The notes: generated from the letters alone by a model not told the origin. A stretch of DNA of 6,701 bases from Candidatus Falkowiibacteriota bacterium (GCA_016208065.1 JACQYU010000095.1:1-6701), one strand, 5' to 3'; positions 1 through 6,324 are shown, counted from the first letter of the stretch. Translations and numbers: made by a program.

Positions 1-5
1 AACTT

Positions 6-95
6 TGTCATGCCGGAGCGAAACGAAGTGGAGCGATAGCATCTAGGTGTTAATGCGCTTTTCACAAGATTCTATCGCTGCGCTCCAGAATGACA
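6..95. repeat. Palindromic dispersed repeat, noncoding copy
   Basis: The ends are imperfect inverted repeats: TGTCATGCCGGAGCG on the left, and CGCTCCAGAATGACA on the right, whose reverse complement is TGTCATTCTGGAGCG. Nested inside is a second inverted pair, GCGATAGCATCT and AGATTCTATCGC, separated by about 22 bases, so the whole unit could fold as a long hairpin. The left 39 bases match the element inside tgt (3306-3398) with a single mismatch. The inner right arm (CAAGATTCTATCG) is shared as well. This copy has a TAA in the frame used by the tgt copy, so it is not a hidden coding piece. It resembles MITE-like or REP-like palindromic repeats common in CPR genomes; mobility is inference. Confidence 0.75.
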
Positions 96-160
96 AAATT
101 AGCGCGGCTCCTCGCAATGGCAATAAAATTCAAATCGGCTTTTTATTAAATATAAATATT

Positions 161-199
161 TGCGGGATTCCCCGGGTTAAATCCAGACCCGCAATGACA
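161..199. repeat. GC-rich palindromic repeat ending in ATGACA
   Basis: On the minus strand this unit begins TGTCATTGCGGGTCTGG and ends AATCCCGCA. GCGGG (162-166) can pair with CCCGC (188-192). It shares the TGTCAT terminus with the repeat at 6-95 but has a different body. A further fragment at 101-120, reading CCATTGCGAGGAGCCGCGCT on the minus strand, looks like a truncated relative. Together these fill most of the 211 bases before the first gene; no CDS is supported there. The unit stops 12 bases before the ATG at 212, so it could place a hairpin at the 5' end of that message. Confidence 0.5.
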
Positions 200-211
200 T
201 AATATATTTTT

Positions 212-2278
212 ATGAAAAACAACGAAATAAAAATAAAGCAAGGCTCGTCAAGCCTGTCGGAGTTCGTTAAGCGCCCCTTAGCCTCGGATGAAGAAATTGA
301 AGCTTTTGAAGAGTATGCCGAAAATGAAGCCAAGGAAGAAGAAATAAAAGACAGCCTGGCAAAAATTTACCAAGACGACCAAGGCAATAAGGTTGACGTA
401 AAAAAAATGATTATTAAGCCGAAACGCGGCCTGCTTTTTAATTTATTCACTTTTTTAATCGTGCTGTTTATTTTCGGCGCTTCAATTTACGGAGCCTATA
501 ATTATATTTATTTAAAAATAATAAATAATAATTCATCAATTGCCATTGAATTTGAAGCTAAGAAAGAAGTTATGGCCGGCGAAGAATTTTATTATGATTT
601 AAATTATAAAAACGAAGACAGCGTCGATTTAACTAAAATTCAGATAAAAACCGTTTATCCTGATAATTTTATATTTTTGGAAAGCGACCCTAAGCCGAGC
701 AGAAACAATAATATTTGGGAAATAGCCGAGCTAGAGGCGCGCCGCAGCGGAGCCATAAGGATAAAGGGAAAATTAGCCGGCCCGGTTGATTCAAGCAATA
801 TTATTTTAGCCGACATAGCTTACACGCCGGAAAATTTTTCCAGCGAATTTAAAAAATCAGCCGGCTTCGAAATTAAAATAAACGATATCGGGCTTGATTT
901 TTCCTTCAATAACTCCTCAAGCGCTTTAGTTAATGAAACCAATGAGATCATAGTTAAATTTAAAGCTAAGGCCGAGAATTATATTAATGATTTCCGTTTA
1001 AACATTGAGCATCCGAGCGAGGCGGAAATAATCGGCGTGGAGCTTACTAACCAAACTAATGCCGCTGGCCAGCCGGCTAATCAAGCGGGAACATCGGCTA
1101 TTCCGCCAAGCGGTTTAACCGTAAAAGCCAACGGACCGGACGCCTGGCTTTTCGGCAATTTCGGCAAAAATGAAAATGAATTTAGAGTTAAATTTAAAAT
1201 AAAAGAAAAAAAACAGCCTAATTTTAATATTAAATTAAAATTTGAATCGCCCGAGCAGGCCTCAAGCTTGCCTGCCGGACAGGCAGGTTCACCCGATATT
1301 CAGACGGTTTCACCGGCAAAATACCATGTATTTTATGAAAAAGATTTTATCATAGACGCGGTAAAAAGCGATTTAAACATAAATTTGATAATAAACGGCT
1401 CGCCGTTTGACCAGGGCGTTGATTTCGGCCAAACTTTAAATTATTCAATCAATTACGCCAACAAGGGCGATGCTACGATGAAAGATATTATCATTATGGC
1501 GGTTTTGGAAAGCGATTTTCTTGATTGGCAAACTTTAGAAGATAAAAATAACGGCCAAGTAAGCCTGCCTGCCGGACAGGCAGGCGGCAATACTATTAGC
1601 TGGAGCAAGAATGAAATTTCGGCTTTAGGGGAATTGCCGAGCGGCGCCGAAGGCGCAATTGATTTTTCACTGAAATTAAAAACACAGGCGGAAATTGATT
1701 TAAGCAAGGCTTATCAGGCAAAAAGCTATGTGCAATACAGTATAGCCGGCAAAACCGTTTCCTCGGACAGCCAAAGCAATGTTATTATCAACAAGATCAA
1801 CAGCGATCTAAGCTTAACCGAAGAGGTAAAGTATTTTAACGATGACAATCTGGCGGTTGGCTCCGGGCCTTTGCCTCCTAAAGTCGGCCAAGCGACCAGC
1901 TTAAAAGTTTATTGGACAATAAATAATAATTTGCATGAATTAAACGATTTGCGGATCAGCATAGCTTTGCCGGCCAACGTAAGGTGGGATGCTAAAAATC
2001 GGTCGTCAATCGGGTCGCTTGATTACGACGCCCAAACCAATCAGGTTGTTTGGCAAGTCGGCCGTTTGCCGGTTTCGGTTTATAAAGCGGATGCCGAGTT
2101 TAATATAAGCGTTAGCCCGAGCGAGGCTGACAGGAATAAAATAATGATAATTTTGCCCGGCACGAATATTTCGGCCATAGACGGCGAAACCAACACGCAG
2201 ATTAATAAAACGCTAAAAGCCAAAACCACCAAGCTTGAAGATGATGATATGGCGAGCGGGGACGGGATAATACAGTAA
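212..2278 (+). CDS. Single-pass membrane protein with large extracytoplasmic DUF11-like repeat region
   Basis: I do not recognise a named gene. Residues 1-70 are hydrophilic and rich in Glu/Lys (probable short coiled coil around 25-50). A basic KPKRG stretch (69-73) precedes one strong membrane helix at about 74-100, which by the positive-inside rule puts the N-terminus in the cytoplasm and residues 105-688 outside. The outer part has several beta-rich modules: roughly 110-225, 226-345, 385-530 and 530-670. Modules 1 and 3 show the pattern of DUF11/conserved-repeat domains, for example LNYSINYANKGDATMKDI near 409-426. There are many Asn/Ser/Thr-rich loops and an acidic tail. Two in-frame SLPAGQAG octapeptides (352-359, 451-458) come from inserted palindromes. 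The start at 212 has no Shine-Dalgarno sequence. A surface adhesin or envelope scaffold role is inference; the next large gene's ligase-like product may act in the same envelope. Confidence is high that it is a gene, low on function. Confidence 0.85.
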   Translation: MKNNEIKIKQGSSSLSEFVKRPLASDEEIEAFEEYAENEAKEEEIKDSLAKIYQDDQGNKVDVKKMIIKPKRGLLFNLFTFLIVLFIFGASIYGAYNYIYLKIINNNSSIAIEFEAKKEVMAGEEFYYDLNYKNEDSVDLTKIQIKTVYPDNFIFLESDPKPSRNNNIWEIAELEARRSGAIRIKGKLAGPVDSSNIILADIAYTPENFSSEFKKSAGFEIKINDIGLDFSFNNSSSALVNETNEIIVKFKAKAENYINDFRLNIEHPSEAEIIGVELTNQTNAAGQPANQAGTSAIPPSGLTVKANGPDAWLFGNFGKNENEFRVKFKIKEKKQPNFNIKLKFESPEQASSLPAGQAGSPDIQTVSPAKYHVFYEKDFIIDAVKSDLNINLIINGSPFDQGVDFGQTLNYSINYANKGDATMKDIIIMAVLESDFLDWQTLEDKNNGQVSLPAGQAGGNTISWSKNEISALGELPSGAEGAIDFSLKLKTQAEIDLSKAYQAKSYVQYSIAGKTVSSDSQSNVIINKINSDLSLTEEVKYFNDDNLAVGSGPLPPKVGQATSLKVYWTINNNLHELNDLRISIALPANVRWDAKNRSSIGSLDYDAQTNQVVWQVGRLPVSVYKADAEFNISVSPSEADRNKIMIILPGTNISAIDGETNTQINKTLKAKTTKLEDDDMASGDGIIQ
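1267..1287. repeat. In-frame GC palindrome, copy 1 (reads SLPAGQAG)
   Basis: Arms CTTGCCTG (1267-1274) and CAGGCAGG (1280-1287) flank the loop CCGGA; one arm base departs from a perfect palindrome. With the preceding AG it encodes SLPAGQAG at residues 352-359 of the surface protein, in a Ser/Ala/Gln-rich stretch between beta modules. It is the same sequence as copy 2 at 1564-1584 except for that base. Confidence 0.85.
1564..1584. repeat. In-frame GC palindrome, copy 2 (reads SLPAGQAG)
   Basis: Arms CCTGCCTG (1564-1571) and CAGGCAGG (1577-1584) are fully complementary around the loop CCGGA. The encoded octapeptide at residues 451-458 is identical to copy 1 and is read in the same frame of the repeat. 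It lies in a predicted loop of the third DUF11-like module, between NNGQV and GGNTISW. Confidence 0.88.
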
Positions 2279-2284
2279 TTTTTT

Positions 2285-2420
2285 AATGACAAATTTCTAA
2301 TGACAAATGTCAAATCAATGTCAAATGACTAAATAACAAACCTGCCTGCCGGCAGGCAGGTTAATTAATTTTTTGACATTTGGATTTCTGATTTGATTTG
2401 TCATTTGACATTAGTCATTT
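2285..2420. repeat. Composite inverted-repeat spacer built of ATGACAAAT/ATGTCAAAT units
   Basis: The left side holds short near-repeats of AATGACAAAT and AATGTCAAAT. The right side carries their complements. The best-paired arms are 2297-2317 and 2394-2414, which match over 21 bases with two mismatches. The GC palindrome at 2341-2360 sits between them, so the spacer could fold into one large cruciform or hairpin. TTGACA occurs twice on the right (2373-2378, 2405-2410), but only as part of the repeat units. No convincing -10 follows at the right distance, so I do not call a promoter. The unit fills nearly all of the gap between the surface protein and tgt. Confidence 0.7.
2341..2360. repeat. 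Perfect GC palindrome, intergenic copy
   Basis: CCTGCCTGCCGGCAGGCAGG is its own reverse complement. One more AA/TT pair on each side (2339-2362) extends it to a 24-base perfect palindrome, or a 10-bp stem with a CCGG loop. It is the same family as the two in-frame copies at 1267 and 1564, lacking one A in the loop. It is followed by TTAATTAATTTTTT, so it might weakly end transcription of the upstream gene, but the T run is not directly at the stem base. I therefore list it as a repeat. Confidence 0.85.
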
Positions 2421-2429
2421 TTAATTTTC

Positions 2430-3632
2430 ATGTTCAAAATATTAAAAAAATCAAAAATTTCCAATGCTCGTTTAGGCATAATCAAAACTCCCCACGGCGA
2501 ACTTAAAACGCCGATTTTCATGCCGGACGCCACCAGGGGAGTAATTAAGCATTTAGGCGCCCAAGATTTAAATAATCTCGGCTTAGAGTGCTTAGTCGCC
2601 AATACTTTGCATCTGTTTTTGCGGCCCGGGACTAAACTTATAAAGCGAGCCGGCGGTTTGCATGATTTTATGGATTGGCAAAAACCGATTTTAACCGACA
2701 GCGGCGGCTATCAAGTTTTTTCTCTGATACATAAAAATAAAAATAACGGCCGAATTATTGATCTGGGCGCTATTTTTAAGTCGCCTTTAAACGGGGCCGA
2801 GATAAAGATGACGCCCGAGTTATCCATAAAAATCCAATTCGCCTTAGGCGCTGATATAATGGTTTGTTTTGATGATTGCCCGCCTAACGGCTATAGCGAT
2901 AAAATGCTTTCCGCTTCGGTTGAGCGCACGATTAAATGGGCGAAAAGATGCAAGCGCGAATATGATAAGCAAGCTAAATCGCTTAAAAATAATAAAAAAC
3001 CGCTTTTATTCGCGGTCATCCAGGGCGGAGATAATTTAGAATTAAGAAAGCGCTGTTCGGAAGAGCTTATAAAAATCGGTTTTGACGGCTTTGGCTTCGG
3101 CGCCCGGCATGTTGACGAATCCGGTAATTTTTTAGCCGAGGCGCTAAAATACACGGCCGATAAAATCCCGGAAAATAAATTGCGCTTCGGCTTAGGCATC
3201 GGCTTGCCCGAAGATATTGTAAAGTCAATCAAGCTCGGCTATGATATGTTTGACTGCGTTATCCCGACGAGAGAAGGCCGGCATGGGAAACTTTTCTTAT
3301 TTAACTGTCATGCTGGAGCGAAACGAAGTGGAGCGATAGCATCTCAAGATTCTATCGGTCGTTCCGACCAAAGCGTCGGAGCTCCCTCCGGAATGACCAA
3401 TAATTTTTACGAAACCATTAATATCACCAACGCTAAATTCGCTAAAGATTTTTCTCCAATTAACAGGTTTAGCAAATTGCCGGAACCGCGCCGCTATTCA
3501 AAGGCTTATTTGAATTATTTATTTAAAATTAAAGAGCCTTTAGCCTTAAGGCTCGCCAGCTTGAATAATCTTGAATTTTATTTTAATATGATAAGTGAGA
3601 TTGGGGAGTTAATTAAAAAGGATAAATTTTAA
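2430..3632 (+). CDS. tgt: Queuine/preQ1 tRNA-ribosyltransferase with an in-frame 31-codon repeat insertion
   Basis: Tgt swaps guanine 34 in the anticodon of GUN tRNAs for a 7-deazaguanine base. The whole protein aligns with the family: TPHGELKTPIFMP (20-32), NTLHLFLRPG (58-67), TDSGGYQVFSL (89-99) with general acid/base Asp90, FDDC (147-150), IQGG (197-200), and MFDCVIPTR (273-281) with nucleophile Asp275 and anticodon-contacting Arg281. Three oddities stand out. Residues 293-323 are encoded by a palindromic repeat and are foreign to the family; without them the length is 369, normal for bacterial Tgt. The zinc motif CxCxxC...H is replaced by Ser348, Leu350, Pro353 and Asn379. The base-recognition loop, usually GGLAVGE, is GARHVDE (224-230). 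The N-terminus matches the family from this ATG, though no Shine-Dalgarno is visible. No queuosine synthesis genes are present here, so a scavenged base as substrate is inference. Identification is confident; activity is uncertain. Confidence 0.93.
   Translation: MFKILKKSKISNARLGIIKTPHGELKTPIFMPDATRGVIKHLGAQDLNNLGLECLVANTLHLFLRPGTKLIKRAGGLHDFMDWQKPILTDSGGYQVFSLIHKNKNNGRIIDLGAIFKSPLNGAEIKMTPELSIKIQFALGADIMVCFDDCPPNGYSDKMLSASVERTIKWAKRCKREYDKQAKSLKNNKKPLLFAVIQGGDNLELRKRCSEELIKIGFDGFGFGARHVDESGNFLAEALKYTADKIPENKLRFGLGIGLPEDIVKSIKLGYDMFDCVIPTREGRHGKLFLFNCHAGAKRSGAIASQDSIGRSDQSVGAPSGMTNNFYETINITNAKFAKDFSPINRFSKLPEPRRYSKAYLNYLFKIKEPLALRLASLNNLEFYFNMISEIGELIKKDKF
3306..3398. repeat. Palindromic dispersed repeat inserted in frame within tgt
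   Basis: The left end is TGTCATGCTGGAG and the right end CTCCGGAATGACC; the latter's reverse complement, GGTCATTCCGGAG, mirrors the left end. Inside, CGATAGCATCT and AGATTCTATCG form a nested stem with a 2-base loop, and GGTCG-TTC-CGACC (3357-3369) forms another small hairpin. Ninety-three bases equal exactly 31 codons, with no stop in the frame used. The left 39 bases and the inner arm are shared with the noncoding copy at 6-95, while the right third is different. Family-conserved sequence resumes at once on both sides (GKLF before, INITNAKF after). Confidence 0.85.
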
Positions 3633-3655
3633 ATCGCTAGACAGCCTTTGATTTA

Positions 3656-3686
3656 TTGTGTTAATGTTTAAGCAATAATATATAAT
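3656..3686 (+). promoter_or_regulatory. Possible promoter for the ligase/TPR gene
   Basis: A perfect TATAAT -10 hexamer lies at 3681-3686, in an A/T-rich gap 58 bases before the ATG at 3744. The only -35 candidate is a weak TTGTGT at 3656-3661 with a 19-base spacer. A/T-rich sequence makes chance TATAAT likely, so this is tentative. Confidence 0.35.
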
Positions 3687-3729
3687 TTAATTTAATTTAT
3701 TCGCCCGCTTAAATTAAGAGGATTTAATC

Positions 3730-3734
3730 GGGGA
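3730..3734 (+). promoter_or_regulatory. Weak ribosome binding site before the ligase/TPR gene
   Basis: GGGGA ends 9 bases before the ATG at 3744 and is the only purine-rich, Shine-Dalgarno-like run at a workable distance. AGAGGA at 3718-3723 is about 20 bases away, too far to serve this start. The other two large genes have no comparable site. Confidence 0.35.
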
Positions 3735-3743
3735 TAAACATCT

Positions 3744-6155
3744 ATGGAAGAAAAAAAGATTATCTCAAAGCACCAAATAGCCACGACCAGAGGATTAGAT
3801 ATTGTTATTATCGGCGCGGTTTTTTTGGTGTTTTTTCTCTGCCCGCTGTTTTTCACCGGCCTGGTCGCGCAAAACATGGGGTTTGAAAAGATGACGCTGT
3901 TTTATTTTTTAGTGCTTTTAGGCGCGGTTGCCTGGGTTACTAAAGCCGTAATCGTCGGCGAACTTAATATTAAAAGAACGCCGCTTGATTGGCCGATCGC
4001 CGCTTTTTTAATCGTTTTTATCGCTTCCACGGTTTTATCAATCAGCCAAAAAGACAGCCTCTTAGGCACTTACGGCAATCCGGCAAAAAGCTTGGCCGCG
4101 GTCATAGTTTTTATCTTGTTTTATTATCTGGTAATAAATAACATTGATCAAAAAAGAATCAAACTTTTATTTTGGGGCATAATCGGCTCAACTTCCTTAG
4201 TCGCGATTTTTTCACTGTGCCAGCTTCTAGGTAAATTTATTATGCCTTTTCCCTTTACCCAAACCACAAATTTTAATCCCCTTAACTCGCTTTCCGGCTT
4301 AACCATGTATTTAATCATAGCTTTGCCTCTCTTGGTAATCGGCATGGCGCAAGTCAGAGAGATTCATTCCGGCTTAAAGAATAAAATTTTAATAGCCGGC
4401 ATTAAAACGGTTTTAGGCGCGGTAATTTTAATCTCTTTATTTGTTTTAACTTTGCTTAATGGTTTTACTTTTTGGCCGGCGGCCATAGTCGGCATAGTTA
4501 TCGTTTTGATGTTCTTGCTCTCAAAAATAATTAAAATTTCCAGCTCAAACATCGTCATTCCGATTACCACCTTTTTACTTTTAATTATTCTTTTGGTTTT
4601 AGGCAATTTTAATATCATGAGCTTGAATTTACCGGTTGAAGTAAGCCTATCGCGTAAAGCTTCTTATGATATTGCCAGGGCCAGCTTAAAAGAAAATCCT
4701 TTGCTCGGCTCCGGACCGTCAACTTTTTATTACAGTTTTGATAAATATAAAGGCGTTGATTTTAACGCCTCGCCTTTATGGGACGCTAAGTTTGACAATG
4801 CTTCCGGCTATTTGTTTGAGATGGCGGCCACGGTCGGCGGCTTAGGCGTTTTAGCCATAGTTATCATTTCTTTAATCGCTTTGTCGATTTGCTTTTTAAC
4901 TTTGATTAAAGTGCAAAAGAATGACACGCAATCAATACTTTTAGCCCTGTTTTCAAGCTTTATCACAGTTATTATTTTTAGCCTGTTATTCGCGATAAAT
5001 AATTCATTGGTCTTAATTTCAACGCTGGTGGCAATCCTGGCCGTGTCTATGGCCATCGTTAATTATCCGGAAAAATTCAAAACCTTTAATTTATCGTTCA
5101 GGGCTTCGCCTAAATACGCTTTAGCCTTAGCCGCGATTTTTTTAACTCTAAGCGCGGCCGTGGTTATTTTATTTACCTTGGGCGTAAAAATGTATTTGGC
5201 GGATATTTATATCATGCAATCCGTAAAAGTTTCCGATATCAACCAGAAAATAACCAGAATCAACAAGGCAATTATTTTAGCGCCTTACCAGGATATCTAT
5301 TATTTGAATTTAGCGAATAATTATATGAATTTGGCCAATCAGGAAGCCGGCGGAGGGCGCGACCAAACGATTATTGAAAACAGCCTGTCGTCAGCCATTG
5401 AAACCGGCAAAAAGGCTCTAGCCTTATCGCCGAACAGCACAAGCAATACCGAAGCCATGGCTTTAATCTATGAAAATGCCTCTTTCTACGTCCAAGGCGC
5501 TTTGGAATGGGCGGAAAGCTTATATAATAAGTCCATAGAATTGTCCCCTGACAGCCCGACGCCTTACCTTAGGATGGCTTTAATAAACATGGCGCGGGCC
5601 AACGCGGAAAAGGATAGCGCCCAGCAAGAATATTATATAGGCGAGGCCATAAAAAAATATGATTTGGCTTTAGCGAAAAAAGCTGATTTTGGCGCGGCTA
5701 ATTACGGCAAAGCTATCGCTTACGAGAGATTAAATAAAATGGATGACGCGATTGACCAGCTTAAAAAAGCGGTTATTTTAACCAAAGATAATATTGATTA
5801 CCGCTTTGAATTGGCCCGCTTATTTTTCAACCGCGGCGTTACCGCTCCGGGCATAGCCCAATCCGCCTCCGAGGATATTGCCACCGGCGATGAAGCCTCC
5901 GAAGACTTAAGCGTTTCCGGCGCGGCCGGCGGAGCAATTAAAAAGAATGATGATGTGGCAACGGCTGAACAACTATTTTTAAGCATTGTCCAAGCCAACC
6001 CAAACCACGCTAACGCGCTTTACAGCTTGGCCCTTCTTTACCAGAAAACCGGCGAAACGGAAAACGCCAGAATTGTTATTAAGCAATTATTAGCCGTAGT
6101 TACGGATCAGCCGTCAATAGACGTTATCCAAAAGCAATTCCCGGGGTTGTATTAA
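3744..6155 (+). CDS. O-antigen ligase/polymerase-like (Wzy/WaaL) membrane protein with C-terminal TPR domain
   Basis: Residues 19-485 hold about 12-13 hydrophobic helices (for example 19-41, 50-72, 83-101, 116-133, 141-165, 183-204, 217-240, 243-262, 270-288, 357-389, 396-440, 458-481). A long loop at about 291-355 has the Wzy_C/WaaL pattern: Arg304, then SLKENPLLGSGPSTF (314-328). The segment that normally carries the catalytic-type AHN motif reads FDNASGYLFEMAATVGGLG (350-368), so Ser355 and Gly356 replace His-Asn. Residues about 499-790 are TPR-like helix pairs, clearest at 649-681 and 756-787. The TPR array is split by an Ala/Ser/Gly/acidic linker at about 698-735. Family members join lipid-linked glycans to lipid A, to proteins (PglL-type) or to each other; TPRs usually bind partner proteins. 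The substrate cannot be told from sequence. The start gives the first helix a short basic lead, and the gene ends 77 bases before a strong terminator. Confidence 0.82.
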   Translation: MEEKKIISKHQIATTRGLDIVIIGAVFLVFFLCPLFFTGLVAQNMGFEKMTLFYFLVLLGAVAWVTKAVIVGELNIKRTPLDWPIAAFLIVFIASTVLSISQKDSLLGTYGNPAKSLAAVIVFILFYYLVINNIDQKRIKLLFWGIIGSTSLVAIFSLCQLLGKFIMPFPFTQTTNFNPLNSLSGLTMYLIIALPLLVIGMAQVREIHSGLKNKILIAGIKTVLGAVILISLFVLTLLNGFTFWPAAIVGIVIVLMFLLSKIIKISSSNIVIPITTFLLLIILLVLGNFNIMSLNLPVEVSLSRKASYDIARASLKENPLLGSGPSTFYYSFDKYKGVDFNASPLWDAKFDNASGYLFEMAATVGGLGVLAIVIISLIALSICFLTLIKVQKNDTQSILLALFSSFITVIIFSLLFAINNSLVLISTLVAILAVSMAIVNYPEKFKTFNLSFRASPKYALALAAIFLTLSAAVVILFTLGVKMYLADIYIMQSVKVSDINQKITRINKAIILAPYQDIYYLNLANNYMNLANQEAGGGRDQTIIENSLSSAIETGKKALALSPNSTSNTEAMALIYENASFYVQGALEWAESLYNKSIELSPDSPTPYLRMALINMARANAEKDSAQQEYYIGEAIKKYDLALAKKADFGAANYGKAIAYERLNKMDDAIDQLKKAVILTKDNIDYRFELARLFFNRGVTAPGIAQSASEDIATGDEASEDLSVSGAAGGAIKKNDDVATAEQLFLSIVQANPNHANALYSLALLYQKTGETENARIVIKQLLAVVTDQPSIDVIQKQFPGLY

Positions 6156-6232
6156 GATATAACTAAATGCGAAAACAAAAATTACGCCGCGCGGACAAAG
6201 AGCCGACAAATAGAGAAATACTTTCAAGCCAT

Positions 6233-6267
6233 AAAACCCCCGCCTTTATCAAGGCCGGGGTTTTTTT
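6233..6267 (+). terminator. Intrinsic terminator after the ligase/TPR gene
   Basis: The stem pairs AAAACCCC (6233-6240) with GGGGTTTT (6257-6264) and GCCTT (6242-6246) with AAGGC (6251-6255). There is one C-C mismatch and a TATC loop. A run of seven T (6261-6267) follows the GC-rich stem directly. It lies 77 bases past the stop at 6155 and is the only clear Rho-independent terminator in the window, so it probably ends the transcription unit for the large gene or genes. The A run on the other side may let it work on the minus strand too. Confidence 0.9.
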
Positions 6268-6324
6268 GTTATTATTCATATTTACAACACGAAAAAATTA
6301 TTCTGTCAAAGTGGATAAAAACGC

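Noticed and set aside
1..199. CRISPR array, given several repeats near the start of the window
   Set aside because: The units differ in body, size and spacing, and are long palindromes rather than short direct repeats with unique spacers. No cas gene is present.
130..333. Minus-strand 67-codon open frame overlapping the start of the surface protein gene
   Set aside because: It is the antisense of real coding sequence plus a repeat, with composition that mirrors the plus-strand gene and no initiation signals. The other minus-strand open frames in the window are rejected for the same reason.
1061..1093. Possible further inserted repeat encoding AGQPANQAG in the surface protein
   Set aside because: The peptide is like the SLPAGQAG insert and the DNA has short palindromes (GCTGGCCAGC), but no second copy or extended inverted repeat is visible. 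It may be an ordinary loop.
2373..2410. Two TTGACA boxes that could be -35 elements for tgt
   Set aside because: Both are part of the repeated ATGTCAAAT units. The first has only ATTTGT at the -10 distance, and for the second the -10 would fall at the tgt start codon.
2430..3632. DpdA-like DNA 7-deazaguanine transglycosylase instead of tRNA Tgt
   Set aside because: The full-length match to Tgt motifs, normal length apart from the repeat, and lack of DNA-modification neighbours favour the tRNA enzyme. The altered loop and missing zinc site are reported as oddities instead.
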